NCBI GenBank assembly: GCA_963719135.1
Contig: CAVRAZ010000001.1
Location: forward strand, 806,001 to 870,000
From: CAVRAZ01 sp963719135
Lineage (GTDB): Bacteria; Pseudomonadota; Gammaproteobacteria; DSM-19610
Direction of reading: 5' to 3'
Length of the DNA: 64,000 nucleotides
In this document: in pieces, positions 54,329-62,232 of the stretch
Numbering within the stretch: position 1 is the stretch's first letter
How the letters are laid out: the number at the start of each line of letters is the position of its first letter
Program-made: the position numbers and the translations under genes
The notes under the pieces: generated by a model
Told to the model about the DNA's origin: nothing
The model's input: the letters and a program-made list of their open reading frames with translations, nothing else
The model's database searches: none

Positions 54329-55441
54329 TTATCTCGTTTCCCTTGTCAACATCCGTTCCGTCTGAAACATCCCGGAGATTGCAGACGAGCTTCCGGCTAT
54401 CTGATTCTGCTCGGCAGCGACCGCGCTGCCGTCGGCTTCCTGACAGAGAACGTATTCGATCGCATTTGCGGGATCGATCGGTCGCGCCATAAAGCCGCGC
54501 ACCACGGCCAGCGCCGTAATCTGCCAGACCAGTTGGCCGAAAAGTGAATCGGCCAGGCTGCGGACCCGGAATGCTCGAATCAACATCAACAGGGCGGTGA
54601 CGGCCATCGTCGTTAGGAGCAACCAAGAGGAACGGGGCAACAACAGCAAACCGGCGATAAACCCGCACCACTGAACCAGCCCGACGACGATGTGCTTCTG
54701 GTGCATGAGAACGTAAAAGAAGTAAGGCTTCCCGAGCGCGGCTCTCAGCATCTCACCGCCGCCGTCGAGATAGCGGCTGCGCCAACGTCGCATGAGCAAC
54801 CTGAAGCTGCTCTCGGTATACCCGTAATGCACGACGCTGCAAACATCCAGTCTGCGCAGGTTCCAGCCAGCGTAGCTCAACCTGAGTCCAAGCTCCTGTT
54901 CCTCGTAGGCATGCAGATTCCGGTCGGAAAAATAGCCCGTCTGTTGCAGCGCCGAACGGCGATAGAGCCCGCCCATGTCCAGCCATCTGGGCTGGCCGGC
55001 GACACCCTCGCTTTTTGTGCGCGTGCGGCGTCTAAACTGATAGTTGCACGCATACCGCTCCTCGATAAGACCGGAGACACCACCCAATCCCGGGTCCCTT
55101 TCCATTTCGGCTAACGCGATCGGCAGAAAATCCGGGTTCATTTCCATGTCGCCATCCAGAATGTAGACGTACCGGCCCCTGGCGACCTGATAGCCCAATT
55201 GCGGACCGACACCACAGCTTCGGTCGGCGGGATTCCTGAGCTGAACAATGGTGATGGGATAGCACCGTGCGATGTCCACGGTGGCATCCGTCGACAGGCT
55301 GTCCGCCAGAATCACCTCGCCACCGACCCGTTGTACCGCCGCCAGAGCGGAGCGCACGGCCATTTCGATGTGCTCTGCCTCGTTGAGCGCCTTGATGACT
55401 ATCGAGACGTTTATGACTCTTGTTTTGTCCGGCGCGGGCAT
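54329..55441 (-). CDS. Membrane-associated family 2 glycosyltransferase
   Basis: 370 residues. GT-A motifs are SIVIKALNEAEHIEMAVRSAL, EVILADSLSTDATVDIA, YVYILDGDMEMNPDF (DxD) and GLYRRSALQQTGYF followed by HAYEEQELGLRLSYAGW. Two to three hydrophobic helices at about 255-310 (KHIVVGLVQWCGFIAGLLLL, SWLLLTTMAVTALLMLI) place it at the membrane. It is the first gene of the minus-strand operon whose promoter should lie in the AT-rich DNA at 55442-55600. Confidence 0.88.
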   Translation of the reverse strand: MPAPDKTRVINVSIVIKALNEAEHIEMAVRSALAAVQRVGGEVILADSLSTDATVDIARCYPITIVQLRNPADRSCGVGPQLGYQVARGRYVYILDGDMEMNPDFLPIALAEMERDPGLGGVSGLIEERYACNYQFRRRTRTKSEGVAGQPRWLDMGGLYRRSALQQTGYFSDRNLHAYEEQELGLRLSYAGWNLRRLDVCSVVHYGYTESSFRLLMRRWRSRYLDGGGEMLRAALGKPYFFYVLMHQKHIVVGLVQWCGFIAGLLLLPRSSWLLLTTMAVTALLMLIRAFRVRSLADSLFGQLVWQITALAVVRGFMARPIDPANAIEYVLCQEADGSAVAAEQNQIAGSSSAISGMFQTERMLTRETR

Positions 55442-55830
55442 TAAACATTACCCCCCGAAGTTGAACCTGAAAATTCCTGTCCAACCCACCTGTAAGCGAT
55501 AGCACTTTGATTTGTTAGTTTAGGATAATACAAACAACGTCCATTACAACTACTTTGCCCAATTCTTGGTATTTTTGGGTATGTCCCGCTATTTCCGGAC
55601 ATTTCCACCTGTGACGCTACTGTGACTGAACAGCGCCTCTTCGTTATGAGCCACGCCCGTGTGGCATGCGCCGATTTCTGCTTTGGTGCGACGCTCCACG
55701 GGTCACCGCCAATCATGTAATCTGGAACGACTTTCGGTAAACTCCGGCTTGTCCGGCAGCCGACCACCTCATTGCATTGCCACCCGACGCCACTGGCGAA
55801 GTCCGCCGTCAACACGAATCACAAAGCGTC
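55442..55830. other. AT-rich intergenic region
   Basis: 389 bases, visibly richer in A+T than the flanks for the first 150 bases (for example TTTGTTAGTTTAGGATAATA). It lies at the 5' end of the polysaccharide operon and so is the likely promoter region. No gene is seen. Confidence 0.45.
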
Positions 55831-56187
55831 ATGATCCTAGCCGCAACCGTTCTTTTTTCGCTGGCCGCCGCGCTTGGTCTTTCGCCCGTCGTCCTGGGCG
55901 TGCGCTACCAGCGCAGTTCCCTGACTCTCGGCGCCCCACACGCCAGCGCCGCAGCGCTCGGCCTGGTGTTGCTGGGCTGGCAGCTGTTCAACGGTCCCGT
56001 TCACATGCTCTACGACGATGCGGCCCTGCTCTTCGTCTTCGCGCTGCTTGGCGGCCTGGTCCTGCTGGTCCTGCGCGTTCAGGAACGCGGCCAGCGCAGG
56101 CCGCCACCGATGGTTGTGGTCAGCCTCCACGCGGCGATGGCCGTGCTGCGTTTGTTGCTGTTACTCGCAGGATACAGGCATCGCTGA
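55831..56187 (+). CDS. Small three-helix membrane protein
   Basis: 118 residues from ATG 55831. It consists of three hydrophobic segments: LAATVLFSLAAALGLSPVVLGV, LYDDAALLFVFALLGGLVLLVL and VVVSLHAAMAVLRLLLLLAGY. No ribosome site is obvious and I recognise no family. Codon positions look coding-like and hydrophobic periods are clean, so I call it a hypothetical membrane protein. Confidence 0.5.
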   Translation: MILAATVLFSLAAALGLSPVVLGVRYQRSSLTLGAPHASAAALGLVLLGWQLFNGPVHMLYDDAALLFVFALLGGLVLLVLRVQERGQRRPPPMVVVSLHAAMAVLRLLLLLAGYRHR

Positions 56188-56486
56188 CCGGCGTTTGCCG
56201 CGCGTCGTGCGGTCGGTCGCGCAGTTCCGTTGCCTTACGACGGAGAAGGTTTGATAGCACACCTTGGCGGTATGTACTCGGGCATACGCACCAAGGTGTC
56301 TACGGGAACGCCAGGGACGCTGGCTTCGAACGCTGCCGACCACCGTTCTACGGACCCCATCTTCATCAGGAGATCGCCCGAGCAGACGACCGAATGCCAT
56401 GGTCTTGCGCAAGCACTGCTTTGCGGATGGACTTACAGTGCTTCGATTTTCGCTTCGCCCCTGATTCCGAGATGGGAGCCGGAACA
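56188..56486. other. Non-coding or degraded DNA
   Basis: About 300 bases with overlapping short frames on both strands. I see no protein family or RNA structure. Confidence 0.3.
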
Positions 56487-56876
56487 TCACTTGCATTTTT
56501 CCGCAGGCGCGGTGGGACTCAGCTTCGCCCAGCGGGGTCTGTCCTGAAACCAGCAGGGCCCCGGAACACAACCGGTCAATTGCGCACTGCATTGTTGGCC
56601 TGCTTGACAGGGCAACACGCAATTCGTCGTCTTATAGTTACCGGAACAGATTTTGCCATTGTATCGACAGGCGGTAGCGCTGGTAAGCAAGTACGACGAT
56701 GCGCCCGGTTCATTGAGCCAGGTGATGGTGTAGTAAAATGTGTTGGACGCACAGTCCCATTTTGGCGCCTCAGAAAATTGCAGTTCTAACTATGCATCGG
56801 GATAGCGCGAATAATAGGCCGCGACCAGCGTGACGGCAAATATGAGCAGACTTGCGGTCGTTTTGCGTATCGTCAT
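56487..56876 (-). pseudogene. Secreted Cys-rich protein ORF interrupted by an amber codon
   Basis: From the ATG at 56876 the frame encodes MTIRKTTASLLIFAVTLVAA followed by YYSRYPDA, a good signal peptide, then TAG at 56790-56792. The same frame continues without further stops for 101 codons: LELQFSEAPKWDCASNTFYY, ITWLNEPGASSYLLTSATAC and NGKICSGNYKTTNCVLPCQA, to an end near EKCK. The mature part has nine Cys, suggesting a disulfide-rich secreted domain. Either the gene is broken by one nonsense mutation or the codon is read through. No family recognised. Confidence 0.45.
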
Positions 56877-57420
56877 ACCGAACCCCTCCCCTTGTCCACC
56901 AAAGCACCGCGTGCAGGGTGACCGCCGCGACCAGACGGCCGCCGGAAAGGAGCAGGCCGACGCCGAGCAACGGCTCGAGCGGTCGGAACAATGCGTTCTG
57001 GCGCAGCGCCAGCCGTATCTGTTCGAATCCGCTAAACACCTGTTCGGTCCACAGCGCCAGCGAACGACCCGTCAGCGCCAGCGAGAAGAATTAATAGCTG
57101 CCGCAGTTGGGCGTCGTCATGCAACAGCCAGGCGGCCCAGGGGCTCAGCAGTCCGACGGCCACCGACGAGACCAGGCGAAGCGACAGCGTCTGGGCCGCG
57201 ATCTCGGGTGCGTGGCCGCGATCGCGTCCGATATCGACACCGATGATCACGGCCAATCCCAGCCCAGCGAACGGAAGCAGTGCGGCGTATCAGGAATGGC
57301 CGTAGGCAAACAACGCATAGCTGTCCGGACCGAGAAAGCGTGCCAGCAGGATCAGGTACGGTGCGCGAAATGCCTACGTCAGCAAGCCGGCATTGATCAG
57401 GTGCAAGGCGTTGATGTCGA
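56877..57420 (-). pseudogene. Decayed polysaccharide flippase (Wzx-like)
   Basis: The minus frame reads LINAGLLT*AFRAPYLILLA, FLGPDSYALFAYGHS*YAAL and FAGLGLAVIIGVDIGRDRGH, then AAQTLSLRLVSSVAVGLL and AAWLLHDDAQLRQLL. It shifts frame near 57089 and continues FFSLALTGRSLALWTEQVFS and LALRQNALFRPLEPLLG. This is the N-terminal half of an MOP-superfamily flippase with two in-frame stops, a frameshift and no C-terminal half. It lies beside the polysaccharide genes and is probably the remains of their export step. Confidence 0.7.
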
Positions 57421-57520
57421 TCGTGCGTGCACCGCTTGTGGACGCCCGGCTGGAATCCTACGCCCGGGGTTCCTGGTTCATGGGACGTTCCGGGCGCGCG
57501 GTGGACATCCGCGCTGCAGG

Positions 57521-58312
57521 TCAGGACGCCGTAGTGTTTGTCTCATCCAATCGTTCATAACCGAAGAATGCCATGACTTCCGGATCGAGCCGCTGGTTGA
57601 TCGCGGCCAGGGATTCTGCGTCCAGCCTGTTTCGCCACACGTCGCCGAGATAATAGTGTCGAAAGTCTTCGAAACCTTTGCCGTCATCCTTGGTCGACTC
57701 GGTCAGGTTGCGGAAACCCGCGGACTTCCACTGCCACCCGAACGCATCGGCGAGGTCAACGAGCGTTTGCTGCGGACTGCGTAACAGTCCTTCGTAGGTC
57801 AGGCGGCGGATGGGGAAACGATCCCGCAGTTCGATATAGGCGCGGTTCTTGCGGTTCCACAGGTCCACCGGATCACGGAACCCGGCATCGGCGTTTTCCC
57901 GGGCCACGGAACGCCAGGGCGTGGTCACGAATTGACTGAACGTCGAAGTCCGAGGGCCAAGCCAATGATAGGGGCGATCGAACAAAGACAGCAGCCAGGA
58001 GTACGGATTCTTGGTCAGCGTGACGAATGCCAGTTCCTGTTGCACGACGGGTAACGATGCCAGCGCGTCGGCCGTCCTGACAAGCGCGTGTTTCCAGCCA
58101 AGGTTCCGGTCGAAGGTCAGCGCGAAATAGGTGTTCAGCAGCCACTCGTGTCCCGGTGCCCGGCGTTGCAGGCGCGCCAACCAGCGGGGAAGGATGCCAC
58201 TCAGTTGAAGCACGTTGAGATTCAGCTCGATCAGACCGCTCAGGTAATTGGTGCCGGTATTGCGTTCGCCGTAGAGTTTGACCCGCGGTCCGGTTGTGCG
58301 CTGCATGCTCAC
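57521..58312 (-). CDS. Sulfotransferase-family protein
   Basis: 263 residues. The N-terminal VKLYGERNTGTNYLSGLIELN is a sulfotransferase-type PAPS-binding P-loop. The later SWLLSLFDRPYHWLG and RLTYEGLLRSPQQTLVDLADAFGW correspond to the 3'-phosphate and acceptor regions. No signal peptide, so it acts in the cytoplasm. Next to polysaccharide genes, it may sulfate a glycan precursor (inference). Confidence 0.75.
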   Translation of the reverse strand: MSMQRTTGPRVKLYGERNTGTNYLSGLIELNLNVLQLSGILPRWLARLQRRAPGHEWLLNTYFALTFDRNLGWKHALVRTADALASLPVVQQELAFVTLTKNPYSWLLSLFDRPYHWLGPRTSTFSQFVTTPWRSVARENADAGFRDPVDLWNRKNRAYIELRDRFPIRRLTYEGLLRSPQQTLVDLADAFGWQWKSAGFRNLTESTKDDGKGFEDFRHYYLGDVWRNRLDAESLAAINQRLDPEVMAFFGYERLDETNTTAS

Positions 58313-58329
58313 GCGTCTCGCCTAGACCC

Positions 58330-58795
58330 AATGGCACTTACTTAAGCGGCCGAAGAGTGAGGGGGTCGCAGTAAGCGCATGAAAATGATGAATAAGGCTG
58401 ACTCGGATTGATAGAATGTTTGTCGCCAAACAGACGTTCCATCAAGTCCGAGGTCAGCCATGAGCAAGCGTACTGCGCAGTTAGGATTTCAGCAACATAG
58501 AGCAAGCATCGGTCAAGGCGTCCGCCGCCAGCATGCCGTGGACTTTTTCAACGTTCTCACAGGACCGTTGCTTCTGGAGCTGACCGAGGCGCATCGACCG
58601 GAGCATCGGGAACGGCGCTACCCGCCTACGGTCACCTTGTCGATGTTCATCAAGCAGGCGCTGGAAGCCGATGGCTCCTGCCAAAGGGCGGTCAACGGGT
58701 GGGCGGCGCAACGAGCCGCGGAAGGATTGTCCCCCCACAGTGTACGCACGGGCGCTTACTGCAGAGCCCGCCAGCGGTTGCCCGCGGAGAGGATT
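58330..58795 (+). pseudogene. Truncated IS4-family transposase with left end
   Basis: The left terminal repeat AATGGCACTTACTTAAG is at 58330-58346. The transposase starts at ATG 58460 and reads MSKRTAQLGFQQHRASIGQG, HAVDFFNVLTGPLLLELTEA and RYPPTVTLSMFIKQALEADG, then AVNGWAAQRAAEGLSPHSVR up to CRARQRLPAE, about 110 residues, where similarity stops. The catalytic core and right end are absent. The same terminus bounds the MITE at 26782. Confidence 0.85.
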
Positions 58796-58985
58796 CCTGG
58801 TGCCGGATATACTCCCGGATCACCTGCTCATCCCGGCCCACCGTCGAGGCAAAATTCCCTTTCGCCCAGAAATGCTGACCGACAAAGTTTCTCTTCCGGC
58901 CCAGATACGTTCGAGCAACGTGGATCGCACTCTTCCCCTTGATAAATCCCACGATCTGCGACACCGCATATTTATGAGACTCCCG
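58795..58985 (-). pseudogene. C-terminal fragment of an IS200/IS605 TnpA transposase
   Basis: The minus frame reads ESHKYAVSQIVGFIKGKSAI, then HVARTYLGRKRNFVGQHFWA and STVGRDEQVIREYIRHQE. This is the C-terminal third of the Y1 transposase of IS200 elements. A TAG lies just upstream of ESHKYAV, and the HUH motif and preceding sequence are missing. It abuts the IS4 fragment. Confidence 0.8.
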
Positions 58986-59457
58986 CTACTGTCAAACTGC
59001 TGATGCCTCCCCAGCAGAGCTGGGGGATCTCCAATTTTGTTTAGCCCAAATATCTGGTGGTTAGTAGGCTTTTCGATTGCGATGGGCGCAACCGAACCCC
59101 CCGGAATTCGGATTTTTTTCTTTCCGTTTGTCACCTTCTCGGTGGCAGAAACCGCTTCCCGCCTCCCCTGCGTCGCCACAACACAAATAGCCTAAGCCAG
59201 CCGACGTGCTAAGCGACATAGCTTGTAAACAAAGGTACCGGTTAAAAGCGATTCCTGAACTTCTGAAATCGCACTAGAAAGCTGACACTCAGCAGATACA
59301 GGCAGCCCGCTTAATCAGAACTCCAGGATGCCTTGTATCGGCCAGAACTTGCTGTTCCCCTGCATCCTGTGAACTTCTCGAAAGCAAACAGAACTGGACA
59401 TTCGTCACGTTCAAGATACGGGGCTGGCTAGCAGCAGGGAAGAATTCCAGTCTTCCC
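58986..59457. other. Intergenic DNA between IS debris and the diiron cluster
   Basis: About 470 bases of lower GC. I find no gene or RNA I can support. It separates the decayed accessory region from the minus-strand cluster that ends at 59458. Confidence 0.35.
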
Positions 59458-59868
59458 TTACTGCTTAGTCTGCACATCCAAAATACTGCCAGATACTGGC
59501 GGTAAGGTGATGCTATACCACACCAGCGTTGTGGTGAGCGGGCTGCTGCGATTCCAGCGCATCAGTACCAAGATGCGTGCCAGGGGACAGTAGCCAACCG
59601 TGACGAGGGCCGTGGTTCCTGCAAGCTGGATCCAGTGAATGAAGCCAAAGGGTGAAAATGTTCCCAGTACCAGCAACAGCAGATAACCCAGGCGCACCTG
59701 GACAGGGAAGGCCGCAGGGCGTCCTTCCCGGACCAGATAGTGCACCGCCTGGATCACTGTCAGCGCAATGGCCGGGTAAATCCCCCAACGCCAGCCCGCC
59801 AGATGGCTGATCAACAGACCATCGGTGACCAGCCAGTACCACCAGTCGATTTCCCGCAAGCGCTTCAT
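59458..59868 (-). CDS. Small membrane protein of the diiron cluster
   Basis: 136 residues with about four hydrophobic segments: WWYWLVTDGLLISHLAGW, YPAIALTVIQAVHYLV, VRLGYLLLLVLGTFSPFGFIHWI and LAGTTALVTVGYCPLARILVL. The start overlaps the methyltransferase gene by 4 bases, indicating co-translation. I recognise no named family. Confidence 0.75.
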   Translation of the reverse strand: MKRLREIDWWYWLVTDGLLISHLAGWRWGIYPAIALTVIQAVHYLVREGRPAAFPVQVRLGYLLLLVLGTFSPFGFIHWIQLAGTTALVTVGYCPLARILVLMRWNRSSPLTTTLVWYSITLPPVSGSILDVQTKQ

Positions 59869-60671
59869 GTGCCGCCTTCCTTGCGGGCATAGAAGTTCAC
59901 GGACTGGATGAACAGGTCCTTGGCGACCTTGGCCTCGGCCGTAGTGTCGTAGAAGCAGTTAAAGCGCTGGCGCACCACACCATCGGTAAAGCCGCACTCG
60001 CCGGCCAGCATGACCAGCTCACTCTCCACCAGCGCACCGGCAACGCAGGCTGCCCAGAGGTCCGGGTTGCTGCGAGCCTCCTCGGTCAGTTCGCGCTGCA
60101 CGACGACATCGGCTAGGTACAATCTGCCGCCCGGCTTGAGTACACGAAAAACTTCGCCGAGCACATGGCGCTTGTCGGGCGCAAGGTTTAGCACGCCGTT
60201 CGATATAACAACGTCCACGCTGGCGTCCGCCATCGGCAGTTCTTCGTAGAAGCCCTGGTGGACTTCCACACGGTCGTCAAGACCGACCTGCACCGCAGCT
60301 TGCCGTGTGCACTCCACCATCGCCGGCGTCATGTCGATGCCGATGGCGCGCCCGCCGGAGCCGGCGCGGCGTGCTGCCAGTAGCAGGTCCATACCGGCGC
60401 CGCAGGCATGATCGAGCACGGTCTCGCCCGGTGCCACCGGCCCGATGGCGAGCGGGTTGCCGACACCAGCAAAACGCTCGGTACTGAGTGTAGGCAGGGC
60501 AGCCAGCTCGTTCCGGTCGTAGCCCAGGAAGGTGTGGGCATAGTCCGGACCGCGGTGGAAGTGATAGTGCCGGTTCGGATCGCGCGCCACCTGGTCATAG
60601 GTGTTGCGCACCTTGTCGCGCAGGTAACCGACATTGAAATGCAAAGGACAGGTTGTTGCCATGATGTGCAC
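59865..60671 (-). CDS. Class I SAM methyltransferase, ArsM-like
   Basis: 268 residues; Met1 or Met4 could start. Residues of about 70-190 form the SAM-binding core: PGETVLDHACGAGMDLLLAARRAG (motif I), IGIDMTPAMVECTRQAA (motif II) and DASVDVVISNGVLNLAPDKRHVLGEVFRVLKPGGRLYLADVV. This layout, with PLAIGPV before motif I and ISNGVLNL after it, resembles arsenite methyltransferases. However, the paired Cys that bind arsenic are not evident, so arsenic chemistry is doubtful. It lies between a diiron-oxygenase-like gene and a membrane protein gene. Confidence 0.8.
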   Translation of the reverse strand: MHIMATTCPLHFNVGYLRDKVRNTYDQVARDPNRHYHFHRGPDYAHTFLGYDRNELAALPTLSTERFAGVGNPLAIGPVAPGETVLDHACGAGMDLLLAARRAGSGGRAIGIDMTPAMVECTRQAAVQVGLDDRVEVHQGFYEELPMADASVDVVISNGVLNLAPDKRHVLGEVFRVLKPGGRLYLADVVVQRELTEEARSNPDLWAACVAGALVESELVMLAGECGFTDGVVRQRFNCFYDTTAEAKVAKDLFIQSVNFYARKEGGT

Positions 60672-60688
60672 CTTTTATCCGGTTGTCA

Positions 60689-61636
60689 TCAGACAAGGGG
60701 GACGAGGGGGACGAGGGCAGCACGGATACTGTTACCTTGCTGTTCATTGACCAGGCTGCCGAGAATCGCGGAAAAACGCGGCTCCTGGACACCCGAGAGG
60801 ATATATTGCCAGCGATAGGCGCGCAGCAACCCCTCCCTAATCCGGCCCCGCTCGCCGGCATCGAAGACGCGCCCGGCAATCATGCAGAAATAATTTGCAT
60901 CGGCCTCGCTTTGCGGCTGCAGGATGCCGTCCACGGCCGCCACCAGATCGATCAGGTCAGTCACGGCCTGGTCACGTTCCGCATCACTTAGACGCTCGTG
61001 TTCACGGCGCCATTCCAGTTCGTCGACAATCGCGTGCTGCGACTCCTCGCGCCAGTGATACAGGAACACGTCCTTGAAAAGGCCTGACAGGTTGACATCC
61101 GGCTCGATGCTCTTCCTGTAGTGCGCCTGTGTGAACAGCTCGATGTGGCAGGTCAGGCCCAGCACGGCCCAGGTTGATTTCGACAACACCACGGATGCGA
61201 CCGCATTCGGCTCGGGCACGAAGACATAGCCCTCCGGCATGCGGGCACCGATCATTTCGTCGATGCGGCGGAACATCTCCTGGTGTTTCAGCTCCTCGTC
61301 GCTGAAGCGGATCAGCGCCTCCAGGGCAGTCTGGTTGCCAAGCCAGTGGTCACGGCTGATTTCCAGCACCTTGGCATTGATGAAACGCTCGACCAGTCCG
61401 AAGACGTTGGCATAGGTGCGCCCCTGTACCTGGCTCAAAAGGCGTTTCTCACGTTCTGACAGGAAGGTGAATTCACCGATCTTCGACAGTCCGTCCGGAA
61501 GAAACTTGTCGCCGTAATCAAAATCGCGGCCACGGATCACGTCCTTCTCGATTTCCCAGCGGACGCGCTTTGACACCTCGATGCACTTCGCATAGCGATG
61601 GCTGTCGGCAGGATGATGGGTGGTTGATGTTTGCAT
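60689..61636 (-). CDS. Ferritin-like diiron oxygenase-like protein
   Basis: 315 residues, mostly helical. Two ExxH metal motifs are visible: FSDEELKHQEMFRRID (about residue 120) and YHWREESQHAIVDELEW (about residue 195). Additional acidic residues in GLVERFINAKVLEI and TCHIELFTQAHYRK complete a carboxylate-bridged diiron site, as in AurF-type N-oxygenases or other ferritin-like oxygenases. The extreme C-terminus (ALVPLVPLV) is encoded by a short GACGAGGGG tandem repeat. The substrate is unknown; the neighbouring methyltransferase suggests a small-molecule pathway. Confidence 0.75.
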   Translation of the reverse strand: MQTSTTHHPADSHRYAKCIEVSKRVRWEIEKDVIRGRDFDYGDKFLPDGLSKIGEFTFLSEREKRLLSQVQGRTYANVFGLVERFINAKVLEISRDHWLGNQTALEALIRFSDEELKHQEMFRRIDEMIGARMPEGYVFVPEPNAVASVVLSKSTWAVLGLTCHIELFTQAHYRKSIEPDVNLSGLFKDVFLYHWREESQHAIVDELEWRREHERLSDAERDQAVTDLIDLVAAVDGILQPQSEADANYFCMIAGRVFDAGERGRIREGLLRAYRWQYILSGVQEPRFSAILGSLVNEQQGNSIRAALVPLVPLV

Positions 61637-61685
61637 GTCAGTATTCCTCGTGATAATAGGGTTGTCAGTTCAGGTTAAAGTGACG

Positions 61686-61919
61686 TTACATGCCGATCAG
61701 TCGCGCCGACACACCGTGGTCACGCGCGCACTGCAGGATATGCTGCGAGTCGATGATGTGCGGGTCGTAGTCCACACAGATCATGTTCTCCGACCGCCGG
61801 CTGTTCTCGGCACGCACAACTCCGTACAGGGAGCCGATGCTCCTGCAGATATCCAGGGACTTCCCCTGGTATACCGGCTGCTGCACGTACACGATGACAT
61901 TGGTCTTGCTAGTGCTCAT
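61686..61919 (-). CDS. Small HMA/ferredoxin-fold-like protein
   Basis: 77 residues from ATG 61919, preceded by AGGAGG. The secondary-structure pattern (strand NVIVYVQQ, helix ICRSIGSLYGV, strands VRAENS and MICVDYDP, helix IDSQHILQCARDHG, strand VSARLIGM) is that of heavy-metal-associated domains. The CxxC metal motif is absent, so metal binding is not supported. It is the first gene of the four-gene minus-strand cluster. Confidence 0.7.
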   Translation of the reverse strand: MSTSKTNVIVYVQQPVYQGKSLDICRSIGSLYGVVRAENSRRSENMICVDYDPHIIDSQHILQCARDHGVSARLIGM

Positions 61920-62003
61920 GATGATGTCCTCCTCTTGTCCACCCGGTGATGCGGTTTCCGGCAAGCAGGCTTGCATTGCCATTGAGGGAAATAGTAGGGA
62001 CAC

Positions 62004-62232
62004 TTTGTATCGGAATGACTTCCGCTAGCGGGGTGTTTGTAGTTGTCTTGTAACAGTTATGTAACCGCGGCGTTGGTACAGCACGCACGTACGTATATCG
62101 CAGCCTGTAGCCCCGATGAGCGCACGCCTGCAGAGATGTAGGCGGTAGAGCAATACAGGGAGCAATTGCCGAGCGACATCTGGGAAAATACCGGGAACTC
62201 CCCGGATTCGCCCCTGCGGGCCTTCATCCGGG
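62004..62232. other. Regulatory region between sensor kinase and diiron cluster
   Basis: 229 bases, GC-poorer near 62030-62070. It holds three GTA(A/G)(C/T)-type repeats phased by 11 bases (listed separately) and the short dyad CACGTACG...CGTACG-like sequence near 62085-62095. It should contain the cluster's promoter. Confidence 0.5.
62039..62065. promoter_or_regulatory. Three 11-bp-phased direct repeats, response-regulator-like
   Basis: GTAGT at 62039, GTAAC at 62050 and GTAAC at 62061 recur at exactly 11-bp spacing. Tandem sites at one-helical-turn spacing are typical of OmpR/PhoB-type regulators. They lie about 130 bases upstream of the small ferredoxin-fold gene. The assignment is an inference. 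Confidence 0.4.

Noticed and set aside
59865..60671. Arsenite methyltransferase ArsM
   Set aside because: The fold and motif order are similar but the paired arsenic-binding Cys are not evident and no ars genes are nearby.
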